From: JANXSS01 sp025356535
GTDB taxonomy: Bacteria; Pseudomonadota; Gammaproteobacteria; Burkholderiales; Burkholderiaceae_D
NCBI GenBank assembly: GCA_043762325.1
Contig: JAYUMU010000010.1
Coordinates: 1 to 64,000, forward strand
DNA length: 64,000 bases
Direction: 5' to 3'
Shown here: one piece after another, positions 18,000-26,473 of the stretch
Numbering within the stretch: the first letter of the stretch is position 1
How the letters are laid out: the number at the start of each line of letters is the position of its first letter
Notes under the pieces: model-generated
The model's input: the letters and a program-made list of their open reading frames with translations, nothing else
Told to the model about the DNA's origin: nothing
The model's database searches: none
Made by a program: the position numbers and the translations under genes

Positions 18000-19048
18000 T
18001 CGTCTTCCTCGACATGGGTGGTGGTCAGCGAGCGCCACAGCAGGATCGGAATGATCAGGGTGAAAACGATGACTTCCTTGAAGGCGCTGGCGAAATACGA
18101 AGCATAGGCTTCGAGCAGGCCGACCGTGATGGCGCCGGCGGCCGCCACCGGATAGCTGCCCAGGCCGCCGATGATGGCGCCGACGAACCCTTTCAGGCCG
18201 ATCAGAAAGCCGCTGTCGTAGTAGATCGTGGTCAGCGGTGCGATCAGCACGCCGCAGACCGTGCCGATGGCCGCCGCCAGGGTAAACGCCAGGCGCCCGG
18301 CCTGGATGGTGCCGATGCCCACCAGTTGTGCGCCGAGGCGGTTGACGGCGGTCGCCCGCAGTGCCTTGCCGGAGAGCGTGCGTTCGAAATACAGGTACAG
18401 CGCGGCGATGAGCAGCAGCGCCGTGGCGACGATGGCAATGCTCTGGCCGGCGATGCTAAGGCTGCCCAGGCTAAGGCGGGCATCGGTAAAGGCCAGGGTG
18501 CGCGAGCCTTCGGCGCCGAACATCACGAGACCCAGGCCGATCAGCGCAAAATGCACGCCCACCGAGACGATCAGCAGCACCAGCACGCTGGCTTCGGCAA
18601 GCGGCTGGAATGCCAGCCGGTAGATCAGCGGCCCCATCGGCACCACGATTGCCAGCGTCAGCAGGACCTGCAGCGGCATCGGCAGGGCCATGCCGAGCGT
18701 CATTTTCAACACCAGCAGCAGCAGTGCCGGCGCCAGCACGTAGCGGGCGAACCCGCCTGCCAACCGGCGCGGCGCCGTGCGGCGGCCGGCGGCCGTGCGC
18801 AGGCAGGCAACCACGTCGCCGGCAAACACCAGTGTGCCCAGCGCCAGCAGCAGCACGGCAGTGCGCGGCAGGATGTTCGACTGCAGCGCCGCCATGGTCA
18901 ACGCACCGAAGGCGACGAATTCTCCTTGCGGAATGAAGATGACGCGGGTCACCGAAAACACCAGCACCAGCGCCAGCGCAAGTAGGGCATAGATCGCGCC
19001 GCTGGTGATGCCGTCCTGCGCCAGAATGGCGGCAATCGACAGATCCAT
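17996..19048 (-). CDS. livH: Branched-chain amino acid ABC transporter permease LivH
   Basis: This 350-residue membrane protein starts with the LivH-type pattern GITSGAIYALLALALVLVFSVTRVIFIPQGEF. The C-terminal FVGAIIGGLGSYPVAAAGAITVGLLEAY is also family-typical. It is somewhat longer than classical LivH (about 300) because of a segment between the second and third helices (about 75-125). It is the first gene of the operon, with AGGAT just upstream of ATG 19048, and is coupled to the LivM-LivG fusion by a 4-base overlap. Substrates of the family include Leu/Ile/Val and also urea, amides or aromatic compounds, so Leu/Ile/Val specificity is not proven. Confidence 0.93.
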   Translation of the reverse strand: MDLSIAAILAQDGITSGAIYALLALALVLVFSVTRVIFIPQGEFVAFGALTMAALQSNILPRTAVLLLALGTLVFAGDVVACLRTAAGRRTAPRRLAGGFARYVLAPALLLLVLKMTLGMALPMPLQVLLTLAIVVPMGPLIYRLAFQPLAEASVLVLLIVSVGVHFALIGLGLVMFGAEGSRTLAFTDARLSLGSLSIAGQSIAIVATALLLIAALYLYFERTLSGKALRATAVNRLGAQLVGIGTIQAGRLAFTLAAAIGTVCGVLIAPLTTIYYDSGFLIGLKGFVGAIIGGLGSYPVAAAGAITVGLLEAYASYFASAFKEVIVFTLIIPILLWRSLTTTHVEEDE

Positions 19049-19115
19049 TCACATCCTGTAGGTTGAAGTCGACAAGGCCGTCATTCTAATCGAGCGCGTG
19101 GCCGCGCTTTCCAAT

Positions 19116-19148
19116 AAAAAAACGCGACGCCGTCTGCACGGCGCCGCG
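19116..19148 (-). terminator. Rho-independent terminator of the glycine-zipper gene
   Basis: On the minus strand CGCGGCGCCG-TGCAGA-CGGCGTCGCG forms a 10-bp stem with one G-T pair, then seven T residues. It lies about 45 bases after the stop of the 19195-20346 gene. Confidence 0.8.
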
Positions 19149-19194
19149 GTGATCGGCGCGATTTGCGCTGCGCCGGGCAGGCGCGGCGGCCCGG

Positions 19195-20346
19195 TTACTG
19201 GTCGCGCGTGAGCGTGCCGTCGGCCAGACGCACCTTCTCGCCGACCCGGTAGCCGGGATCGGCTGCAAAGGACACGGTCTGCGCGCCGCCGTTCTGCAGG
19301 CGCACCAGCACCTCGAAGTGCGCCGTCTTGCGCGTATTTTTTTCTACCTCGCGCCCGGCATAGGCGCCGCCGAGCGCGCCGGCGATTTCCGCTGCGGTGC
19401 GACCGTTGCCGCTGCCGACCTGGCTGCCCAGGAGCGCGCCGACGACGCCGCCGCCGATGGTGCCCAGATAACTGCCGTCACCCTTGACGTCGACCTGGTT
19501 GACCGCTTCGACCACGCCGCAGGTGTTGCAGATGCGCTGCTGGCGGGCCTGCTGCACTGGTGCGGCGAGCTGTGCCGGCGCCGAATTTGCCAGCATCAGC
19601 GGCCGGCCCAGCGTTGCCGAGGTGATGCGCTGGCCGACCTGCAGGTTTGCCGTCACGGGGCTGTTTGCCGAGATCCGGTCGCTGCGCTTGACGGTATAGG
19701 TGCCGGTGTATTCGCCGCTTTGGACTTCCTGCAGGAAGAACCTGCCCTTGGTGCCGCCGATGGCAAGGTCGGCCTTGCCGCCGGGCGTGCCGCGCAGGGT
19801 GAATGGCAACTCGCTGCCGCCGCCCAGGTCTGCACTCGGCTGCACCTCGAAGCGGGAAATCTGCGGTGCCGGACCGGGCCCGCGGTTCTGGCTGTGCTGA
19901 CCGACACCGACCAGCAGCGATTCGGACAGCACGGCGCTGGCGACCTGGTTGCCGATGCGCAGATTGCCGGTGACGGCGCTGCGGCCGGTGATCTTGTCGC
20001 GGCTGCTGATGGTATAGGTGCCCGAGTACTGGCCCGGCTCGACCTCGGCGAGGTTCAGGTTGCGCTGCGCGCCGGCGATGCGCAACGAGGCGCTGCCGCC
20101 TGGGCTGCCGTACAGATCGAAATTCAGTTCGGCTCCCGGTACCAGACGACGCACTTCGTCGACGTTGAAGCCATCGATGCGCGGGCCGGCGGCGTTGTTA
20201 TACTGCTGCGCCTGCGCGTACTGATGCAGCATTGCCAATGGCGCGAGCGACAGCAATGCGAAAGTGCCAGCCGTTAGTTTGCGGGATATGTTGATGATGT
20301 TCTCCAGAAAATGAGCGTACACGCCGTTGCCGCACCGAGGATTCAA
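19195..20346 (-). CDS. Exported repeat protein with C-terminal glycine-zipper 2TM segment
   Basis: The 383-residue frame has an N-terminal signal peptide (about 22-46, ending AQA). Two homologous modules of about 90 residues follow (about 58-145 and 165-255). Both run from a Ser/Gly-rich start through LRIxG or LAIGG, an EVxxGxYxGTYT stretch and a V(T)xNLxxGxxxxSA element. Near residues 295-345 comes a glycine-zipper (GTIGGGVVGALLGSQVGSG, AAEIAGALGGAYAGREVEK), as in Rick_17kDa/SlyB-type outer-membrane lipoproteins, but no lipobox cysteine is evident. The start is uncertain: the longest frame begins at TTG 20346, a GTG at 20322 is possible, and a GGAG lies further in. A cell-envelope role is likely. 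Confidence 0.75.
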   Translation of the reverse strand: MNPRCGNGVYAHFLENIINISRKLTAGTFALLSLAPLAMLHQYAQAQQYNNAAGPRIDGFNVDEVRRLVPGAELNFDLYGSPGGSASLRIAGAQRNLNLAEVEPGQYSGTYTISSRDKITGRSAVTGNLRIGNQVASAVLSESLLVGVGQHSQNRGPGPAPQISRFEVQPSADLGGGSELPFTLRGTPGGKADLAIGGTKGRFFLQEVQSGEYTGTYTVKRSDRISANSPVTANLQVGQRITSATLGRPLMLANSAPAQLAAPVQQARQQRICNTCGVVEAVNQVDVKGDGSYLGTIGGGVVGALLGSQVGSGNGRTAAEIAGALGGAYAGREVEKNTRKTAHFEVLVRLQNGGAQTVSFAADPGYRVGEKVRLADGTLTRDQ

Positions 20347-20544
20347 TGTTGCATTGGCGTATTATTGCAAAGTACGCGTGAAGCGGTCCACAGTCTGTTC
20401 GGTATCGCACATTGTTTTTGGGCACAACCATGCACACTCGGGTACGCCGCACCGCCATGCATGCGTGCCTGGCATCAAAACGACGTGGCATTCAATGCAC
20501 CCTCCCACGCGTAGACTTCATCCCGCAAACCGCACACGACATCC

Positions 20545-23500
20545 TTGAACGACACCCCTGAACTGCGCTCGCTACAGGCCGGCCCGATGCTGATGCCCGT
20601 GCCTGGATTCGACGACTTGCCAGAAACGCTGCTCGGCCCGCCGCGGGACTGGTCGCACGCCCTGCGCACGATCGCGCAGGTCGTGCTGGACACGCCGCTG
20701 CCGATGTTCCTGATCTGGGGGCCGGCCCGCATATTGTTCTACAACACGGCGTTTGCCGCGCTGGCCGGTGCACGCCATCCGCAAGCGCTCGGCGCGCCGG
20801 TGGCAGAGCATTGGCCGGCGTTGTGGCGCTGGGATGGAAATGCTTTCGATGCGGCCTGTCGCGATGCGGTGCTGTCGCTCAGGGACCAGAATGTTTTCGG
20901 CAGCGGCACCTGGTCCGATCTGTTCTACACACCGGTACGCGATGACGATGGCAGCATCGGCGGCGTGATGTGCAATGTCGTCGAGACGACCGCGCGGCTG
21001 CTGGCCGAGCGCATGCACGACGAGCAGAAACAATCGGTGCAGCAGCTAACGCGCACGCTGACAAGCGAACGCAGTGCCGCCAACGCGCTGGCGGTGCGCC
21101 TGCGCGAGGAATCGCAATTCCTTAAAAACCTGTTCGAACAGGCGCCCGGCTTCATGGCGCTGACCCGCGGCCCGGAGCATGTCTTCGAGTTCGCCAACGC
21201 TTCCTACATGCGCCTGACCGGAAAGCGCAACCTGATGGGCAGACGGGTCGTCGATGTCTTCCCCGAGGTTGTCGCGCAGGGCTTCATCGATCTGCTCGAT
21301 ACCTGCTTCGAGACTGGCAAGCCATACGTCGGCAAGAACGTCGAAATTTTTCTGGAGGATCAGGCCGGGCAGCTTGCCGCGCACCGGTTGCTCGACTTCG
21401 TCTACCAGCCGGTACGCGACGGCAGCGGCGCGGTGACCGGCATCTTCGTCGAGGGCGTCGACGTCACCGAGCGCGCCGCTGTCGAGGAACGCCTGCGCAT
21501 TGCCCACGAAGCCGGCGGCGTCGGTACCTTCGAATGGTTTCCGGCGACCGATGCCCTGATCGCCTCCGACACCTACCGGGCGTTGTGGGGCTTCGCACCG
21601 GATGTCGAGCTGACGGTGTCGATGGCGGTCGAGCTGGTCGAGCCGCAAGACCGTCACCTGCTCGCCAATGCAACCAAGGTCAATCGCAGCAATCCGCTGG
21701 CGTATGCGGAATTTCGCATCCGCCGCGCCGATACCGGCGAGAAGCGCTGGCTGGCACGGCGCGGCGAGGTGCTGGGCGACGGCATCGCCCGGCTGCGCCG
21801 CTATGTCGGCGTGGCTTTCGACATCACCGAGCGCAAGCTCGTCGAGGAGGCGCTGGCGTCGACCGAGCGGCAGGTATATGAAAACACCGAATTCATTCGC
21901 CTGCTGCTCGACTCGACGGAGGAAGGTTTCTATTCCGTCGACCGCACCGGTGCCACGACCTTGTGCAACCGCGGCTTCTTGCGCATGCTCGGCTTCCGCC
22001 ATGAGGCCGAAGCGCTCGGTCGCAAGCTGCATGACGTCATCCATCACTCCCATGGCGACGGCAGCGCCTATCCGCGCGAGCTGTGTCCGATCTACCTGGC
22101 CGCGCAGACCGGCCAGGCAGCGCATGTCGAGCACGAATTCTTTTTCCGTATCGACGGCAGCCGCTTTCCGGTCGAGTACCGGGTCCATCCGATCTGGCGC
22201 GACGGCCAGCTGCAAGGTGCGCTGTGCACCTTCGCCGACATCAGCCAGCGCGTCGACAGTGTCGACCAGCTGCGCGTGCTCAACGACACCCTGGAGCACC
22301 GGGTGATCGAGGAAATCGACCGCCGCGCCCGCGCCGAGGAAGCCCTGCACCAGTCGCAGAAAATGGAAGCCATCGGCCAGCTCACCGGCGGCGTGGCGCA
22401 CGACTTCAACAACGTGCTGCACATCATCGGTGGCAACCTGCATCTGCTGCAATCGCATCTCGGTGCCGATCCGGTGGCCGGCAAGCGGCTCGAGATCGCC
22501 ACCGCGGCGGTGACCCGCGGCGCGAAACTCTCGTCGCAGCTGCTGGCCTTCGCACGGCGCCAGCCATTGCAGCCGATCGTCGTCAACCTCGGCCGGCTGG
22601 TGCAGGACATGAACGATCTGCTGCGGCGTGCGCTGGGCGAATCGATCGAGGTCGAGACCACCATTGCCGACGGCCTCTGGAACACCCTGGCCGACCCCAG
22701 CCAGATCGAAAACGTGATCCTTAACCTGGCCATCAACAGCCGCGACGCGATGGAGGGCGCAGGCCGCCTGACGATCGCGGTGGGCAATGCGCCGCTTGGC
22801 AACAGCAGCATGGCCGACGCGGTGCCGGCCGGCGACTATGTCTTGCTGGAAGTATCCGACACCGGTGCCGGCATGTCGCCGGAAATCCTGCAAAAGGCAT
22901 TCGAGCCGTTCTTCACCACCAAGGCCGAAGGCACCGGGCTCGGTCTGTCGATGGCCTACGGATTTGTCAAGCAGAGCCATGGCCATATCAAGATCTACAG
23001 CGAGCCGGAGCAGGGCACCGCGATTTGCATCTACCTGCCGCGTTCGTGCGAAACCGAGGCACCGCTGCAACCGGCGCCGCAAGGGCCGGTCGAGGGCGGC
23101 AGCGAAACGATCCTCGTGGTCGAGGACGATGCGGGCGTGCAGGCAACGGTCGTCGATACGCTGACGACGCTGGGCTACCGCGTGCTGCAGGCAAACGATG
23201 GCGCAAGCGCCCTGGCGACACTGAAAAGCGGCGTTCGGGTCGACCTGCTGTTTACCGACGTGGTCATGCCGGGGCCGTTGCGCAGCCCGGAGCTGGCGCG
23301 ACAGGCGCGCCTGCTGCTGCCGGAACTGGCCGTCCTGTTTACCTCCGGGTACACGCAGGATGCAATCGTGCATGGCGGCCGGCTCGATCCGGGCGTCGAC
23401 CTGCTCAGCAAGCCGTATCGGCGCGATCAGCTCGCGCGCAAGATCCGCAACAGCCTGGCCGGTGCGCCGTCGCTGCCGGCAACCGTTCAGGACGTGACGG

Positions 23501-23907
23501 CGCCGCCCTCGCTGTCGGGACCGCAATCGCCGCATGCGGAGGCGACGCGCGCACCGCCGCCATTGCGCATTCTTCTGGTCGAAGACAATGCCGACTTGTG
23601 CCAGCTGGTTTGCGAGCTGCTCGATACCTTCGGTCATGCCACCACCGCGGTCGGCAGCGCGGAAGATGCTCTGGAGCGCATGGCTGCTGCGCAGTTCGAC
23701 GTGCTGTTGACCGACGTGCGCCTGCCCGGCATGTCGGGCATCGACCTGGCCCGCCGGATGGTTGCGCAACAGCCCGACGTACAGGTGATCTTCGCTTCGG
23801 GTTATGGTGCGGCACTGACGGCAAATGTCGGTTTTCCTGCCCATTCGCTGGCCAAGCCTTACGACATCGAGCAGTTGCATGCGATGCTCGAATCGCTGCG
23901 CACCTAG
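20545..23907 (+). CDS. Hybrid sensor histidine kinase, multi-PAS-HK-REC-REC
   Basis: This 1120-residue soluble protein has about four PAS-like sensory modules in residues 25-560 (for example FEQAPGFMALTRGPEHVFEFAN and LLDSTEEGFYSVDRTGATTLCN). A HisKA domain follows with the phospho-acceptor His near residue 619 (LTGGVAHDFNN). The HATPase domain has N-box NLAINSRDAM, DTGAGM, and EPFFTTK-GTGLGLS. Two C-terminal receivers carry Asp residues near 905 (LLFTDVVMP) and 1056 (LLTDVRLPGMSG). No membrane helices are visible, so it probably senses a cytoplasmic cue. The frame begins with TTG 20545. Its TAG stop lies inside the end of a palindromic repeat element. Confidence 0.92.
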   Translation: MNDTPELRSLQAGPMLMPVPGFDDLPETLLGPPRDWSHALRTIAQVVLDTPLPMFLIWGPARILFYNTAFAALAGARHPQALGAPVAEHWPALWRWDGNAFDAACRDAVLSLRDQNVFGSGTWSDLFYTPVRDDDGSIGGVMCNVVETTARLLAERMHDEQKQSVQQLTRTLTSERSAANALAVRLREESQFLKNLFEQAPGFMALTRGPEHVFEFANASYMRLTGKRNLMGRRVVDVFPEVVAQGFIDLLDTCFETGKPYVGKNVEIFLEDQAGQLAAHRLLDFVYQPVRDGSGAVTGIFVEGVDVTERAAVEERLRIAHEAGGVGTFEWFPATDALIASDTYRALWGFAPDVELTVSMAVELVEPQDRHLLANATKVNRSNPLAYAEFRIRRADTGEKRWLARRGEVLGDGIARLRRYVGVAFDITERKLVEEALASTERQVYENTEFIRLLLDSTEEGFYSVDRTGATTLCNRGFLRMLGFRHEAEALGRKLHDVIHHSHGDGSAYPRELCPIYLAAQTGQAAHVEHEFFFRIDGSRFPVEYRVHPIWRDGQLQGALCTFADISQRVDSVDQLRVLNDTLEHRVIEEIDRRARAEEALHQSQKMEAIGQLTGGVAHDFNNVLHIIGGNLHLLQSHLGADPVAGKRLEIATAAVTRGAKLSSQLLAFARRQPLQPIVVNLGRLVQDMNDLLRRALGESIEVETTIADGLWNTLADPSQIENVILNLAINSRDAMEGAGRLTIAVGNAPLGNSSMADAVPAGDYVLLEVSDTGAGMSPEILQKAFEPFFTTKAEGTGLGLSMAYGFVKQSHGHIKIYSEPEQGTAICIYLPRSCETEAPLQPAPQGPVEGGSETILVVEDDAGVQATVVDTLTTLGYRVLQANDGASALATLKSGVRVDLLFTDVVMPGPLRSPELARQARLLLPELAVLFTSGYTQDAIVHGGRLDPGVDLLSKPYRRDQLARKIRNSLAGAPSLPATVQDVTAPPSLSGPQSPHAEATRAPPPLRILLVEDNADLCQLVCELLDTFGHATTAVGSAEDALERMAAAQFDVLLTDVRLPGMSGIDLARRMVAQQPDVQVIFASGYGAALTANVGFPAHSLAKPYDIEQLHAMLESLRT

Positions 23908-24067
23908 AGCAGATTTCGTAATGGCATACGCGCGCCACGCACCGCTTCGAACCACGTTGCGGCGTTGCAGCGCGCTGGTGCAGCCCGCTGCACGGCGCTC
24001 CCTGCGCCTTGCACTGCGGCCCGAATCGATACGCATCTCGCATACAACATTTCCAAATCTGTTCTAG
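23904..24067. repeat. 164-bp imperfect palindrome with CTAG terminal inverted repeats (MITE-like)
   Basis: The two ends are near-identical inverted repeats: CTAGAGCAGATTTCGTAATG at 23904 and CTAGAACAGATTTGGAAATG on the opposite strand from 24067 (17 of 20 identical). The whole segment folds on itself with about 57 percent matching across each 82-base half. It carries no gene. The left end supplies the TAG stop of the hybrid kinase gene. A 15-base copy of the same end recurs at 51113-51127. Confidence 0.65.
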
Positions 24068-24098
24068 AAATCGGCCGTTGCTGATCGGGTAATGGGGG

Positions 24099-25277
24099 TC
24101 ATGGTCCTGCGTCGGCCGGCACCACCGGTGCGCCGCTGCCGGCCGATCCATCCGGTCGCGCGACCGATGCTCCCGATGTGCCCGATGCATCAGGCGCGGC
24201 GCCTGCCGACTGCGCCTCCAGGCACAGCAGCAGGCGTTTTCGTTCCACACCCCAGCGATATCCTGAAAGGCTGCCGTCACTGCGCACCACGCGGTGACAG
24301 GGAACGACGACGGCCAGCGTATTTGCAGCGCACGCGGTTGCCACCGCGCGAACGGCACGGGGTGCGCCGATGCGCCGGGCAATTTCGGCATAGCTGGCCG
24401 TCTGTCCCGGTGCAATCGCACACAGGGCTTGCCAGACGCGCAGCTGGAAAGTCGTGCCGCGCAGGTCGAGCGGCAAATCCAGGCCGGTAGCGGGCGCATC
24501 GACGAAGGCCACCACTGCAGCGACCATTGCGTTGAAGCCGGCAGTGCCGGCTTCCAGCAATGCCTTCGGAAAGCGCGTTTGCAAGACGGCCAGGAGGTTG
24601 GCCGCATCGTCACCCAAAGCGATGTGACAGACACCGCGTTCGCTGGGAGCCACCAGAATGGCCCCCAGCCCACAGGTGCCGAGCGCGTATTCGATCGGCA
24701 TGTCGCGGCCGCCCTCGCGATAGGCGCGTGGCGTCATGCCCAGCACCTGGTCGGCAACGGCGTAAAAACGCGCCTGCGAGCCATAGCCGGCTTCATGGAT
24801 TGCAGCCGTGATGGAGGCAGTGTCGCGCAGTTCGTGGCGCAGCCTGGCGTGTCTGGCCGCCGGTGCGTAGGCCGCCGGCGTCACGCCGGTGACGGTCTTG
24901 AAGAGCCGGTGCAGGTGATGCGCACTCACACCGGCCACCTGCGCCAACTCGGCCAGCGCCGGCAGGTGATCGCAGCCATCGATGTAGCGGCAGGCCTGCG
25001 CCACCAGATCGGCCTGGCGCTGCGCCAGCGGTGCCGCAGTGGGCTGACAGCGCAGGCAGGCGCGGTAGCCGGCTGCCTGCGCCGCGGCTGCACTCGCATG
25101 AAAGGAAACGTTTTCCGGCAATGGCGTGCGTGCGGCGCAAGACGGCCGGCAGAACACGCCAGTCGTCTTAACAGAATAAAAGAATTGACCCTCGACATCA
25201 GGGTTGCGCGCTATCACGGCGGCCCAGCGCGGGTCGGCTAGAGTTTCTGCTGTGGTCTGGCTGGCTGCTTTGGACAT
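24099..25277 (-). CDS. ada: Ada: methylated-DNA methyltransferase and transcriptional activator
   Basis: This 392-residue protein has all Ada parts. The N-terminal zinc domain holds four cysteines (GVFCRPSC and ACLRCQP, about 47-85) that accept methyl groups from phosphotriesters. An AraC-type helix-turn-helix region follows (about 95-185, LAQVAGVSAHHLHRLFKTVTG). The C-terminal O6-alkylguanine methyltransferase has the active-site VVVPCHRVV near residue 335. It repairs alkylated DNA and, once self-methylated, activates the adaptive response. I start at ATG 25277 with GGAG upstream. The longer frame to 25382 adds a non-family leader. The last ~30 residues are a low-complexity Ala/Gly/Ser tail. 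No alkB or alkA is adjacent. Confidence 0.95.
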   Translation of the reverse strand: MSKAASQTTAETLADPRWAAVIARNPDVEGQFFYSVKTTGVFCRPSCAARTPLPENVSFHASAAAAQAAGYRACLRCQPTAAPLAQRQADLVAQACRYIDGCDHLPALAELAQVAGVSAHHLHRLFKTVTGVTPAAYAPAARHARLRHELRDTASITAAIHEAGYGSQARFYAVADQVLGMTPRAYREGGRDMPIEYALGTCGLGAILVAPSERGVCHIALGDDAANLLAVLQTRFPKALLEAGTAGFNAMVAAVVAFVDAPATGLDLPLDLRGTTFQLRVWQALCAIAPGQTASYAEIARRIGAPRAVRAVATACAANTLAVVVPCHRVVRSDGSLSGYRWGVERKRLLLCLEAQSAGAAPDASGTSGASVARPDGSAGSGAPVVPADAGP

Positions 25278-25507
25278 GGTGTCTGCTCCGTTCTGGTCTG
25301 CTTCAATAACGACCACGGTAGCAGTCCTGCGCCAGGTCCGCACCCCGGCGCTTGCTTTCGAATTCCGGTTTTGCCAAGGCAAATGTCGTTTCTGCGGCGC
25401 TGCTTTCGTGTCACAAAGTCAACTCCGGTGGACCGCGCGCGATCATTCATTGCGGCCGCTCCGCATGCATTGTGCCACCGCCGACTCATCCTTTATTCTG
25501 GAAAATC

Positions 25508-26347
25508 ATGAAGCGAAAAATTCTCGGAATCTCAATTGCCTCCGTTCTGATCTGCAGTTGCGCCGCCAGGGCGCCGGTTGCCTTTGAAAGCGAAAACGCC
25601 ACGCCGGCGCCGCCGAACGGTCAGGTCGCCAGCCTGAATGCAGCCCTGCTCGAACGGCAGGCGCACGAACAGGAGCGCTCGACGCTGATGCAGAAGATCC
25701 TCGAACTCGGCAGCGAACTGTCCGATCTCAAGAGCCGGCTGCAACAGAAACCTGCTGCACCGCCGGCGCCGAGCGTGGCCGACGCCGCCGCCGTGGCTGC
25801 ACCGGCCGCAATAACACCATCGGAATCATCGGCGCCATCGGCATCGCCGGCAAAATCACCGGCCGCCCGAAGCGTGGCGGGCGCGGCCAAGGCCAGGTCG
25901 AGGCTGCAGACGCCGCCCCTGACCATGGCCAGCAGGACTGCCCGGGAAACCATCGTCATCCAGGATACGGGGATGATCTTTCGCGTGATGCACGGCTTTG
26001 CAAAAACCGATTTCCATCCATCGAAATCCCTGCAGCTGCAATTGCTGCAGGCAGCGCGCGCCGGCAAGCGCATCGACATCCGGGGTCGCACCGACGCGGC
26101 GAATGCAAACCAGATCGATCGGGAAATCGCCTTGCAACGCGCCCTGAATGCGCGGTTGCTCCTGGCAAACAATGGCATTCATCCCCGCAAGATGCACATC
26201 GAGTACAAGGCTGCCGGCGATCACGTCGCCGACAATTCGACTGCCGAAGGTCGCGCCCGCAACCGCCGCGTGGAAATCGAAACGGCAGGCATAACGCCCG
26301 ACGTACTCGAAGACATGGCAGCGGTGATCCGCCAGGACCTGCAGTAA
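25508..26347 (+). CDS. OmpA-family lipoprotein
   Basis: This 279-residue protein starts with a lipoprotein-type signal (MKRKILGISIASVLICSCAA). A helical, probably coiled-coil stretch (about 45-80) and an Ala/Pro/Ser linker follow. The C-terminal OmpA-like peptidoglycan-binding domain (about 160-265) ends in the typical NSTAEGRARNRRVEIE. Conserved elements include IDIRGRTDAAN and the ALNARLLLANNGI helix. It would tether the outer membrane to the cell wall. ATG 25508 is chosen because the signal peptide starts there; the frame continues upstream without sense. It is transcribed divergently from ada. Confidence 0.85.
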   Translation: MKRKILGISIASVLICSCAARAPVAFESENATPAPPNGQVASLNAALLERQAHEQERSTLMQKILELGSELSDLKSRLQQKPAAPPAPSVADAAAVAAPAAITPSESSAPSASPAKSPAARSVAGAAKARSRLQTPPLTMASRTARETIVIQDTGMIFRVMHGFAKTDFHPSKSLQLQLLQAARAGKRIDIRGRTDAANANQIDREIALQRALNARLLLANNGIHPRKMHIEYKAAGDHVADNSTAEGRARNRRVEIETAGITPDVLEDMAAVIRQDLQ

Positions 26348-26473
26348 CGCCGCTCTGCCGCAACGGGCTTGGCGATCCGCGGCACGGCCGTCGCGGCACC
26401 CAGGGCGCGGCGGGCGCTGCGTCGGGCAAGCTGCGCGGTGCGGTGCGTTCCACCAGCCTTCGTCATGCCCGCT

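Noticed and set aside
16149..18107. A 652-codon + strand frame
   Set aside because: It is antisense to the livM-livG fusion, which has unmistakable ABC motifs.
21046..24036. A 996-codon open frame on the minus strand
   Set aside because: It is antisense to the hybrid kinase gene. Arg/Gln/His-rich translation and stop-free antisense frames are expected in high-GC coding DNA.
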